DNA of 53,075 nt from a virus: positions 1 through 53,075 of IMG/VR virus record IMGVR_UViG_3300025030_000138, one strand, 5' to 3'. The translations under genes and the position numbers were made by a program. The number at the start of each line of letters is the position of its first letter. The stretch's first letter is position 1. The notes beneath the pieces are model-generated. The model searched no databases. It was not told the origin of the DNA and was given only the letters and a program-made list of their open reading frames with translations. Of this stretch, positions 7,404 through 13,905 are shown one piece after another.

Positions 7404-7726
7404 CAAAAGCGAAGCGAACCCCCTGCGAGAAGTGCGGCGGCAAGACCTGTTGCCCTGACGCGCGCTGTTGCCACAAGTGCGCCGTGACGATCGAACTGAC
7501 GGGAACCGCCTGCGGCGCTGTCGGCTGCCTCGGCATCCCCGAGTTCGTATGGCAGGCGTTCGCCGAGGAGGAGCGCCGGGCCGAGTCGCGCGGGATCCGC
7601 ATGGCTGCGAAGCTGCTTGCGAGCACGCTGCCGGAAAGCATCGCGATCCGTGGCGTGGTCAAGGCACTGCGGAAGGCGGCAGACAGGCATGCCGTCGTGC
7701 GGGCGGAGAAGGCGAGGATCGCGTGA
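7397..7726 (+). CDS. Cys-rich N-terminal, helical C-terminal protein
   Basis: 109 aa, GTG start in GTGA overlap. Residues 9-43 carry C-E-K-C-G, C-C, C-C-H-K-C and C-G-A-V-G-C, probably a zinc-binding module; the rest is helical. It ends R-A-E-K-A-R-I-A, almost identical in DNA to the end of the preceding gene, which suggests tandem reuse of a gene-junction cassette. Function unknown. Confidence 0.6.
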   Translation: MSAKAKRTPCEKCGGKTCCPDARCCHKCAVTIELTGTACGAVGCLGIPEFVWQAFAEEERRAESRGIRMAAKLLASTLPESIAIRGVVKALRKAADRHAVVRAEKARIA

Positions 7727-7729
7727 GCG
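7703..7729 (+). repeat. Gene-junction repeat type A, copy 2
   Basis: Second exact copy of the 27-bp junction sequence at 7377-7403, again spanning a GTGA overlap. Confidence 0.7.
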
Positions 7730-7935
7730 ACCTCCGCCGAGAGCGCGCCCGGATCCGGCGGGCGCTGCGGGAGAAGGCCGGACTTCGCGCTGCGTGCATT
7801 GCCGTATCCGACGTGACGAGCAACCAGGCGCTGTTTGAATTCGCAGAGAAGGAGCAGACCCGGCTCGTGCGGCAGCTCCGCACCGGCAGGGCGATCGGAC
7901 CTCTCACCAGCGCACCACGAAAGGCGGGCAAGTGA
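7723..7935 (+). CDS. Small basic helical protein
   Basis: 70 aa, GTG in GTGA overlap. Arg-rich helices (L-R-R-E-R-A-R-I-R-R-A-L-R-E-K) ending P-R-K-A-G-K. The ending A-R/Y-R-K-A-G-K recurs in the next two genes because of a shared junction repeat. No family recognised. Confidence 0.55.
   Translation: MSDLRRERARIRRALREKAGLRAACIAVSDVTSNQALFEFAEKEQTRLVRQLRTGRAIGPLTSAPRKAGK
7916..7935 (+). repeat. Gene-junction repeat type B, copy 1
   Basis: CACGAAAGGCGGGCAAGTGA, identical to 8152-8171 and to 18 bp at 8306-8323. It encodes the last residues R-K-A-G-K of one gene and supplies the AAAGG ribosome site and GTG start of the next. Confidence 0.75.
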
Positions 7936-8171
7936 TCCGCCTCGCCGACGGCACGAGTTGGTCCGACCCCGAGGACCCGGCGCTAGTCGCAGCCATGTAT
8001 ACGGCCCGCTACGACTTGGAGAGCCTGACCCAGGCCGAGGCGTACCGCCTGCTTGACGCCGTGGCTGGTTACCGCCACCTGACGACGCACGAGAGCGGCA
8101 CGCAGCGGCAGATCGAAAAACTCCGGGACCTGCGCCGGGCGGTGCGCGCAGCACGAAAGGCGGGCAAGTGA
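7932..8171 (+). CDS. Small hypothetical protein
   Basis: 79 aa, GTG in GTGA overlap supplied by junction repeat B. N-terminal I-R-L-A-D-G-T-S-W, then helices and a basic end R-A-A-R-K-A-G-K. No family recognised. Confidence 0.58.
   Translation: MIRLADGTSWSDPEDPALVAAMYTARYDLESLTQAEAYRLLDAVAGYRHLTTHESGTQRQIEKLRDLRRAVRAARKAGK
8152..8171 (+). repeat. Gene-junction repeat type B, copy 2
   Basis: Exact 20-bp copy of 7916-7935 at the next gene junction. Confidence 0.75.
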
Positions 8172-8323
8172 AGGACAGGAGCAAACTCCGGGAGGAGCAG
8201 GCGCTGCGGCGCGGACTGGAGATGGTTCTGGCCGCTACCGTTCGCGACGCCGCCCGGACGGCGACTGAACTGGAGCAGTTGAAGGAAGCGATTGCGGACC
8301 TGTACCGAAAGGCGGGCAAGTGA
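8168..8323 (+). CDS. Small helical protein, 51 aa
   Basis: 51 aa from GTG 8168 (GTGA overlap, junction repeat B). Charged helix L-R-E-E-Q-A-L-R-R-G-L-E-M followed by E-L-E-Q-L-K-E-A-I-A, ending Y-R-K-A-G-K. It fills exactly the space between two coupled genes, which supports it as real. No family recognised. Confidence 0.55.
   Translation: MKDRSKLREEQALRRGLEMVLAATVRDAARTATELEQLKEAIADLYRKAGK
8306..8323 (+). repeat. Gene-junction repeat type B, copy 3
   Basis: 18 bp identical to copies 1 and 2 (from CGAAAGG to the TGA), at a third consecutive gene junction. A degraded form (GGTGGCAAGTGAGCGACGA) follows at the fourth junction, 8495-8513. Confidence 0.72.
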
Positions 8324-8505
8324 GCGACGAAAGCAAGACGGACGTGGAGTCCGACGTGGTGGCGGCGCTGCAGGATGTGATCGACGCCCTCGCCAAGTTG
8401 TCCAACGCGCAGCGCGTGCGGGTGCTGGACACGGTGAAGGCTTGGTACGGCCTGAGCCCGAGCGGGATGCCGCACTACCCGCCGGGCGTGCGAGGTGGCA
8501 AGTGA
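8320..8505 (+). CDS. Small hypothetical protein
   Basis: 61 aa, GTG in GTGA overlap. Acidic start S-D-E-S-K-T-D-V-E, then a helix (D-V-I-D-A-L-A-K-L) and a Pro/Gly end. The next gene begins with a similar S-D-E-T-K, consistent with duplication of the start region. No family recognised. Confidence 0.58.
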   Translation: MSDESKTDVESDVVAALQDVIDALAKLSNAQRVRVLDTVKAWYGLSPSGMPHYPPGVRGGK

Positions 8506-10082
8506 GCGACGAGACGAAGCCGTGGGAAAACAAGCCGTGGACGCGAGGCAACGCAGGGGAAAAGCTCGCGGCGTTGCAGTTGTACGTGGTCAGGGCCGAC
8601 GACGCGGGGCATTGGCCTGCCGAACTGAGCATTGCGATCTTGGAGGCGCTGAATGCCCACGCGACGCAGGCAGAGCGGGAGCGGGACGAGGCGGTGGCCG
8701 CCACGAAGGCCGCCCCCGCCCCCACCACCGTCCGCGACGACGGCTCCTGCTCCGCGCACGGCGAGAGCTACGCGCAGGGATGCCTGGCGTGCCTCGCTCG
8801 CCTGGTGCGGGAGAGGGACGCCGCCCGCGCCGAGGCCGCCGGGCGCGCTGACGCCCTCAAGGCTGCGTGGGGTGCGCTCGGTTCTGTGCCCGGCACGGAT
8901 GTCGCAGACACGCTCGCGGAGGCGAACGAGGAGATCGACGGGCTGCGCGCCGAGGCCGAGAGGCTGCGGGGGGCGCTGCTGATGTTCCACCACTCCGGCG
9001 ACTCGGCGCAGTTCCGTGCAGCGTGCCGCGCCGCCCTCTCCCCCGCCGCGGAGCCCACGCCGGTCGAGGCGCAGATCGAGGCATCGCTAGGCGAAGTCCA
9101 CCCCGACCCCGCAATTGCGAGCGAGGTGCTTGCTGACCGCGCAGCAGGAAGAGCGGTGGACGCGGAGGCTGGTGTGTGCGACGGGTGGCACCGCGGATGG
9201 ACGCCCACCCCCGCGGCGGAACCTGTGGAGGACTGCGCCGCCGACGGAGGCTGTGACGAGTCCCACGGCTGCGGCACGTGCGAGCCGCCCATGCCGACGA
9301 AGGAGCCTACCCCCGCGGCCGCGCCGGTCGCGACTGCGGCGTCGGAGACGAACAGCGAGGCCCACGCCAAGGCCCACCGAGATTTCATCGCAGACTGCTT
9401 GGCCCTAGGGGTCGACTTCCGAAACCCTTGCTACGTGGCCGGGCCGAACGGCCTTGTTACCAAGCTGTCGTTGGCTGAGATCGACGCACTGATCGCTCCC
9501 GCGCGCGCCAAGTACGCCGCGACGCTCGCCGCGTGCCCGAAGTGTGCCCCACCCACCCCCGCGGCGCGGACGGATGTCGCGGAAATGTGGGGTTTCGACG
9601 CCCCCACCCCGCCCACGGCCGAGGCAATGTGCGGCAGTCCGTGCAGCGGAACCCAATGCCCCGGATGCCTGCCGGAACCGGAGGAGCCCGGGGTGGAGGA
9701 GGCCGCGCTGGAGTGCGGCCACTGCGGCGGCCACGCCATCTACGCCAACAGCGAGGGGCTGTTCTACGAGGACGAGGACGGAACCTGTGACGACTGCGGG
9801 ATGCGCGGCAGCGTCTCCGTGGACGACGACGGCAGAGCATCGTGGAACTCCGCCGCTGACGACGACGAGACGGCGCTGTGTGAGCGCGGCGGCTGCAACG
9901 ACTGCGGGATGCTCCGAAGGAAGGCGGTGGAGGCCCGCCTCGCCGCCCTGGAGCGCGACCGGGACGCGCACGCGGAGTGTCTGCGAGAGGTGGCGGAGCG
10001 CATGGCGCGCACCGTCTGGGGCGGAGACGGTGGAAACCGCATCCTCGCCCGCCTCGCCCCGGGCGCGAAGGAGTCCGAGTGA
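8502..10082 (+). CDS. Large mosaic Cys-rich and coiled-coil protein
   Basis: 526 aa, GTG in GTGA overlap. Segments in order: short N-terminal domain; C-S-A-H-G-x(6)-G-C-L-A-C with a coiled coil (about 70-150); Pro-rich linker with C-D-E-S-H-G-C-G-T-C; helical region about 290-340; C-P-K-C; and a C-terminal zinc ribbon C-G-H-C-G-G-H-A-I-Y with C-D-D-C-G-M and C-N-D-C-G-M. The C-terminal ribbon is reminiscent of Lar-type zinc ribbons in other phages, but I cannot assign it. It looks built from reused phage modules. Confidence 0.65.
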   Translation: MSDETKPWENKPWTRGNAGEKLAALQLYVVRADDAGHWPAELSIAILEALNAHATQAERERDEAVAATKAAPAPTTVRDDGSCSAHGESYAQGCLACLARLVRERDAARAEAAGRADALKAAWGALGSVPGTDVADTLAEANEEIDGLRAEAERLRGALLMFHHSGDSAQFRAACRAALSPAAEPTPVEAQIEASLGEVHPDPAIASEVLADRAAGRAVDAEAGVCDGWHRGWTPTPAAEPVEDCAADGGCDESHGCGTCEPPMPTKEPTPAAAPVATAASETNSEAHAKAHRDFIADCLALGVDFRNPCYVAGPNGLVTKLSLAEIDALIAPARAKYAATLAACPKCAPPTPAARTDVAEMWGFDAPTPPTAEAMCGSPCSGTQCPGCLPEPEEPGVEEAALECGHCGGHAIYANSEGLFYEDEDGTCDDCGMRGSVSVDDDGRASWNSAADDDETALCERGGCNDCGMLRRKAVEARLAALERDRDAHAECLREVAERMARTVWGGDGGNRILARLAPGAKESE

Positions 10083-10297
10083 GCCGCCCCCGTCGCCCTA
10101 CGCGCTGGAACGCGGGCGGCCCCTACGACGGCGCGATCGTCGACGCCCTCGCCGCGTTGCTGCACGAGTCCTACCGCGACGGCGTGACCGACGACACGGC
10201 CGAGAGGATGCGGGAGTTGGCGTCGAACGGGCGCGGGGAGCTGGACCGGCTGCGGGCGCGGGTGGCGGAACTGACCATGGGAAAGGAGCAGCCATGA
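10079..10297 (+). CDS. Small hypothetical protein
   Basis: 72 aa, GTG in GTGA overlap. Helical with a C-terminal charged coil (E-L-D-R-L-R-A-R-V-A-E-L). Its end supplies the GGAAAGGAG ribosome site of the next gene. No family recognised. Confidence 0.58.
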   Translation: MSRPRRPTRWNAGGPYDGAIVDALAALLHESYRDGVTDDTAERMRELASNGRGELDRLRARVAELTMGKEQP

Positions 10298-10569
10298 CCA
10301 CCGCCGAACTGGACGAGTTGGAGTGCGTGTGGGGCCCCGCGGGTGGACCCGACGCCCCGACGATTCGCCGCCTCGTCGCGGCGCTGCGGGAGGCGAGGGC
10401 CGAGGTCGAGGAGCGGGACGTTTTGCTGATGGATACGTGGCTCCAGTTCTCCTGCGAGAACGAGAAGCGCGGCACGCGGCACGACGGCGGGCTGTCCGTG
10501 CTGACGGAGATTGCCGAGGCTCTGGACCTGGACCCGTACACGGGCCGCGCGCTGGGGAGGGAGGGGTGA
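10294..10569 (+). CDS. Small hypothetical protein
   Basis: 91 aa, ATG 10294 in ATGA overlap with AAAGGAG upstream. Helical, acidic, with a W-L-Q-F-S-C-E-N-E-K motif near residue 50. No family recognised. Confidence 0.6.
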   Translation: MTTAELDELECVWGPAGGPDAPTIRRLVAALREARAEVEERDVLLMDTWLQFSCENEKRGTRHDGGLSVLTEIAEALDLDPYTGRALGREG

Positions 10570-11006
10570 GCGCCTGCCCCCACGGCTCCCTCGCCCGCTC
10601 CTGCCCGCGCTGCGAGGACGCGGAGACGATCGCCTTCCTGCGCGGACAACTCCGCGACGCCAACCGGGCCGGGGAGGCGGCGGCGGAGGAGCGGCAGCGG
10701 GATGCAGAGAGCGCCCTCTCCGCGCTCCAGGTGGCCGCCCTGGCGGCGGCAGAGCACCGCGCCACCGTGGCCGGGCTGGCGGGCCGGCTTGCAGCTGCGA
10801 CCCCGGAGGAGCGCCGCCGGGTGCTCCTCGCGCTGTGCCCGCGCCGGGGCGTGGACGGGCTCCGGCTGCGCGCTGACGGGACGTGGGATCTGCGCGGGAT
10901 CCGCCCGGCCGCAGCCGCTCTCTCCTCCCCGGAGGGCGGAGCGGCTGCGGAGATTGTGATCGCTGGCGGCCCCGCGCGGTGCCGGGGGTGGAGGAGGAGG
11001 GCCTGA
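10566..11006 (+). CDS. Zinc-knuckle plus coiled-coil protein
   Basis: 146 aa, GTG in GTGA overlap. N-terminal C-P-H-G-S-L-A-R-S-C-P-R-C is a compact Cys/His metal site, followed by a long Ala/Arg/Glu coiled coil. Same architecture as parts of the proteins at 2123 and 8502. Function unknown. Confidence 0.6.
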   Translation: MSACPHGSLARSCPRCEDAETIAFLRGQLRDANRAGEAAAEERQRDAESALSALQVAALAAAEHRATVAGLAGRLAAATPEERRRVLLALCPRRGVDGLRLRADGTWDLRGIRPAAAALSSPEGGAAAEIVIAGGPARCRGWRRRA

Positions 11007-11041
11007 CCCACCCCGGCACGCCCCCTGCACCGCGCGAGCGC

Positions 11042-11344
11042 ATGAGCCTCGTCCAGCCCCGCCGCCCCGTCCCGCCTCCGTCCGAGCGCACCCTCGCCGA
11101 CCTCCGCGCCCGCCACGCCGCCGAGGTGGAGGCCCTGATCGTCGCCGCCCTGGAGGCCGAGGACGGGGTAGTCCTCCGCGCCGCCGGCCGCCTCGGGATC
11201 GCCGAGGGCTCGCTCCGGGAGCTCCTGTCGCCCCGAGCCCTCGCAGCACTCGCGGCACTCCGCGAGCAGCGCCGGGCCCGCAAGTCCGCGACCCGTGGTG
11301 GTGGCGCGGCTCCGGCTCCGAGCAAGCGGCGCCGCACGGCCTAG
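11042..11344 (+). CDS. HTH-containing small protein, last gene before non-coding region
   Basis: 100 aa from ATG 11042. An upstream in-frame GTG at 10988 or CTG at 11003 (the latter would overlap the previous stop) are alternatives with a better GGAGG site. Residues about 40-70 (V-L-R-A-A-G-R-L-G-I-A-E-G-S-L-R-E-L-L) look like a Fis/homeodomain-type helix-turn-helix; a basic tail follows. It sits beside the iteron-bearing non-coding region, so it is a candidate DNA-binding regulator of it (inference). Confidence 0.55.
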   Translation: MSLVQPRRPVPPPSERTLADLRARHAAEVEALIVAALEAEDGVVLRAAGRLGIAEGSLRELLSPRALAALAALREQRRARKSATRGGGAAPAPSKRRRTA

Positions 11345-11350
11345 TGATTA
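11341..11350 (+). repeat. CTAGTGATTA repeat, copy 1
   Basis: CTAGTGATTA followed by GGGTGCGG. The reverse complement of the adjoining bases, CCGCACCCTA, appears next to copy 2 (11651-11660), so a direct and an inverted element are nested. Confidence 0.5.
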
Positions 11351-11657
11351 GGGTGCGGCTCCTTTGGATAGACGCTGAAACGAGCGGAAACGCCGAGGAA
11401 GATCGATCGGTTACTGCGATTGTTGGGGAATCGAGGGCCTGCGTCTCCCGGCCCCCGCGCTGGACCTTCCTCCGCTCAAAAAACGCGGTGGGCAGCACGT
11501 CGCGCGACCCTCGGGGTGGAAAGAGCCCGCTGATGGAGGGGGCCACGTATGACGCTACGGCGTCCAAAGATGGCCAGAAACCGTTCACGCTGCGGCCAGG
11601 TCCATCAGGAAACGCTGGTTTTTGCAGGATTTCCCGTCTCGCCAGAAGATCCGCACC

Positions 11658-11667
11658 CTAGTGATTA
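11658..11667 (+). repeat. CTAGTGATTA repeat, copy 2
   Basis: Second exact CTAGTGATTA, preceded by CCGCAC. Together with copy 1 it bounds a roughly 300-bp segment. Confidence 0.5.
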
Positions 11668-11827
11668 CGGAAACTTGCGCTGCCGAACGCGCAGGAGGGC
11701 CTAGGTGGTGGCGGCACCAGGGCCGGCCCAGCACACGGACCGGGGTCCGATCGACGCAGGGCGGGGCAGCCAGCGCGCGTCCCTGGGCGACGCGGAGGGC
11801 TGCTGCGCTGGCACAGGACGTGACGAC

Positions 11828-11989
11828 TCGCGGGACACCGCGAATAACTGAGAGGCTCGCGGATTTTCGCGGATTGTGTTTTCGCGGAGTTGCGCGAATG
11901 GCAGGGCGCTGGTGTCGCGGGGTCGGGGTGGCGGCGAGGGAGAGGGCCGTGCAACCCCGCGACTGCTGGAGACTCGCGGGATTCCGCGA
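11828..11989. promoter_or_regulatory. Cluster of nine TCGCGG boxes (iterons or operators)
   Basis: TCGCGG at 11828, 11857, 11867, 11882, 11915 and 11974; CCGCGA at 11838, 11957 and 11984. Two pairs form near-palindromes with four bases between the boxes (11828-11843 and CTCGCGG-GATT-CCGCGAG at 11973-11990). Several are spaced 10 bp apart, one helical turn. This pattern fits a protein-binding array such as iterons or a multi-site operator. Confidence 0.6.
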
Positions 11990-12067
11990 GGGTGGCACAC
12001 CGGCTGCAATACCCCCTGACACGCGGCATGGAGCCGCCGCCCCGGGGACGGGGAGAGGAGAGCAGAG

Positions 12068-12322
12068 ATGGCTACCTACCGGATCGAGAGCGCGAAGGGC
12101 GGCACCACCGGGACCCTGGAGGAGTGCATCGCGTGGCAGGTGGAGCACCAGGCGGCGGTCGCCGACCTCTACCTCCTCGGGCTCGAGGGTGGCCCGCTGC
12201 TCGTCGCGGATGTGGGCCGGCTCGCGATCGAGGCGCCCGAGAACGGCGACGACGCCGAGGCGATGATGCGCCGCAACCTCGAGCGGGTGCAGCGCGAGAT
12301 CGACCGCGCCCTGACCCCGTAG
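12068..12322 (+). CDS. Small hypothetical acidic protein
   Basis: 84 aa, ATG 12068 preceded by GAGAGGAGAGC, a strong ribosome site that recurs before the next two genes. Beta-like start (A-T-Y-R-I-E-S-A-K), helices after residue 55. No family recognised. First gene after the non-coding region. Confidence 0.65.
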   Translation: MATYRIESAKGGTTGTLEECIAWQVEHQAAVADLYLLGLEGGPLLVADVGRLAIEAPENGDDAEAMMRRNLERVQREIDRALTP

Positions 12323-12338
12323 CTGCCCCGGCCTCTGG

Positions 12339-12359
12339 GGCGCTGGGCCTACCAGCGCC
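12339..12359 (+). promoter_or_regulatory. Strong hairpin between coupled cassettes
   Basis: Perfect 8-bp arms GGCGCTGG and CCAGCGCC with a 5-base loop, between the stop of the 12068 gene and the ribosome site of the 12402 gene. No U-tract; possible partial terminator or mRNA stabiliser. Confidence 0.5.
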
Positions 12360-12401
12360 ACCCCACCACCAGCACCGCCGGGAGGCGGAGAGGAGAGCGC
12401 G

Positions 12402-12614
12402 ATGAGGGTCTACGCGATGGCCGACCACGGGACGCCGTGCATGCCTGTCGTCGAGCGGCGCCAGTACCAGAGCAGGAGGAGCGCGGAGCGCTACGCCAGC
12501 GCGCACGGGCTCACGATCGTCGACTCGATGGCGCCGGGCGAGGAGTACCCGGCGGCGAACGACGCCGAGGGGTGGGATCGCCTGCGTCTCGCCCACGGAA
12601 TCGCCGCTCGCTAG
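12402..12614 (+). CDS. Small hypothetical protein
   Basis: 70 aa, ATG 12402 preceded by GAGAGGAGAGC. Contains a basic helix (R-R-Q-Y-Q-S-R-R-S-A-E-R-Y) and G-E-E-Y-P-A. No family recognised. Separated from its neighbours by hairpin-bearing spacers rather than stop/start overlaps. Confidence 0.6.
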   Translation: MRVYAMADHGTPCMPVVERRQYQSRRSAERYASAHGLTIVDSMAPGEEYPAANDAEGWDRLRLAHGIAAR

Positions 12615-12634
12615 CCCCACCCCACCACACAGGA

Positions 12635-12648
12635 CGCCCGGGAGGGCG
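12635..12648 (+). promoter_or_regulatory. Hairpin before 12662 gene
   Basis: CGCCC-GGGA-GGGCG, 5-bp stem with a 4-base loop, directly before the repeated GAGAGGAGAGC ribosome site. Confidence 0.4.
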
Positions 12649-12661
12649 AGAGGAGAGCGAC

Positions 12662-13183
12662 ATGGGGACCAAATTCGCAGCAGTGGACGACGGGGTGTGC
12701 GATGGAACCGGGGGCTCCGGCGCGGTCTACGCGGTCGCGCCCACCGAGCGGGGAGCGGTGCGGATCGCGCGGCGCGAGGCGCGGGAGCCCGCGGCCGAAT
12801 TCGACACCGTGCCGATCTCCGACGAGGCCGCGGCATTCGTCGCCGAGCACGGCGGCGCCCCGGATGATCGGCTGCTCGTGAGCCGGAGCGGCGTCAGCCT
12901 CGACGCCGACCCCGACGTGACCGAGAAGATCCGCGAGATCCTCACCGACGGCTCGTGGTCGGCCGCGAACCTCGAGGTGCTCCGGAGCGTCCGGTCGGCG
13001 TGGGCGGGCACGGTGCCGGCGGAGTTCCGCGCCGCGGTCGTGGCGGGGGTGCGCGCGGTGGTCCGGGACGCACTCGCACAGATCGAGGCGACCCCGGACG
13101 CGGTGGGCGTCGAGCTCTGCGACGGGGAGATCGTCGCGGTGGAGGTGGCAGACCGCGACGACGAGGACGCCGCCGCCGAGTAG
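12662..13183 (+). CDS. Hypothetical acidic protein
   Basis: 173 aa, ATG 12662 with GAGAGGAGAGC upstream. Acidic with an even acidic tail (D-R-D-D-E-D-A-A-A-E). Middle part has helices (E-K-I-R-E-I-L-T-D-G-S-W, V-V-A-G-V-R-A-V-V-R-D-A-L) and a final strand (V-G-V-E-L-C-D-G-E-I-V-A-V-E-V). No family recognised. Confidence 0.62.
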   Translation: MGTKFAAVDDGVCDGTGGSGAVYAVAPTERGAVRIARREAREPAAEFDTVPISDEAAAFVAEHGGAPDDRLLVSRSGVSLDADPDVTEKIREILTDGSWSAANLEVLRSVRSAWAGTVPAEFRAAVVAGVRAVVRDALAQIEATPDAVGVELCDGEIVAVEVADRDDEDAAAE

Positions 13184-13228
13184 CCCCACCCCGCCCTGAT
13201 CCCAGCGGGGCCCACCACCGAGACCCAC

Positions 13229-13250
13229 CCGCCTCTCGGGATCCAGGCGG
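13229..13250 (+). promoter_or_regulatory. Inverted repeat after 12662 gene
   Basis: CCGCCT and AGGCGG arms with a 10-base loop in the spacer after the stop at 13183. Weak candidate for transcript-end structure. Confidence 0.3.
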
Positions 13251-13299
13251 CCCGCCCCCACCGTCGGGTGCAACGGGGGCTGCAGTACCGCGAGGACAC

Positions 13300-13497
13300 A
13301 TGCCCAGCCACCGCTCACCGTCCGGGACAGCCCTCGCCACGAGGGCCGACCGGCTGGGGCTCCTGCTTCTGGACCTGCTCCGCGACCTGCCCGTCGGCGA
13401 CCCGGCGCGGGAGATTCTCGGGGCCGCGCTGGCCGAGCTCGCCGGCGTGGCGCGGCGGCTCCGGCGGACGAGCCGACCGGGGGACGCGAGGCGGTAG
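13300..13497 (+). CDS. Last gene of rightward operon, small Leu-rich protein
   Basis: 65 aa, ATG 13300 with CGAGGACAC upstream. Leu/Asp-rich helix (R-L-G-L-L-L-L-D-L-L-R-D-L) and basic end. Its TAG stop at 13495-13497 abuts the TAG stop of the opposing spanin gene (TAGCTA), so the two operons meet with no spacer. No family recognised. Confidence 0.5.
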   Translation: MPSHRSPSGTALATRADRLGLLLLDLLRDLPVGDPAREILGAALAELAGVARRLRRTSRPGDARR

Positions 13498-13905
13498 CTA
13501 CCACGCCACCGCCGCAGTCCCGGCCACAGCCCCCACCACCAGCGCCGCCGGCACCGTCCACCACGGCGGGCCGTCCCGCTGCTCCTCCCGGCACGCGGCC
13601 AACTCGGCGTCAGCCACCGCAGCGTCCGCAGCCTCGACCCGCTCGGCCCGGGCCCCCGACGCGAGGCAGGACGCGAGGTCGATCAGAGCGAGGTCGCGGC
13701 CGGTGGACGCCGCCACGTAGGCCCCATGCAGCCGCTCCAGCCCCCGCGCCTCGTCGGGGCCGCACCGCTCCCGGACCGCGGCGACGGCGCAGGACTCAGC
13801 CGGGGCCGCCACCACTGCCGGGGCCGCGCTCCTGCCGGTGGCGCACCCGGCCGTCAGCAGCAGCGCCCAGCCTGCCCAGCGTCTCGTCCACGGTCTCGCT
13901 CGCAC
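13498..13905 (-). CDS. Spanin-type lipoprotein with C-terminal membrane segment
   Basis: 135 aa. N-terminal basic stretch, hydrophobic core and lipobox L-T-A-G-C21, then a helical periplasmic part with several Cys, and a hydrophobic C-terminus (W-W-T-V-P-A-A-L-V-V-G-A-V-A-G-T). Lipoprotein at one end and a membrane helix at the other is the plan of unimolecular spanins, which fuse outer and inner membranes at lysis. The GTG start lies inside the preceding gene in another frame (110-bp overlap), the Rz/Rz1 arrangement, so it may instead be an o-spanin partner. Confidence 0.7.
   Translation of the reverse strand: MRARPWTRRWAGWALLLTAGCATGRSAAPAVVAAPAESCAVAAVRERCGPDEARGLERLHGAYVAASTGRDLALIDLASCLASGARAERVEAADAAVADAELAACREEQRDGPPWWTVPAALVVGAVAGTAAVAW

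Larger units (their letters stand above)
11345..12067. other. Large non-coding region with clustered boxes
   Basis: The only stretch over 300 bp without a convincing gene. Base composition is less GC-biased in places (AT-richer around 11844-11885). It contains a CTAGTGATTA direct repeat about 300 bp apart, a CCGCACCCTA inverted pair, and nine TCGCGG/CCGCGA boxes. Open frames here have protein-unlike composition. Candidate roles are replication origin, repressor-binding centromere-like site, or promoter region for the genes from 12068 on. Confidence 0.6.

Noticed and set aside
11344-11661. 105-codon rightward open frame in the non-coding region
   Set aside because: Starts at a GTG within the previous stop, but composition differs from all real genes here, there is no ribosome site, and it crosses the CTAGTGATTA repeats.
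11585-12361. 258-codon leftward open frame over the TCGCGG cluster
   Set aside because: Runs through the box array and across an opposite-strand gene with a good ribosome site; protein-unlike sequence.
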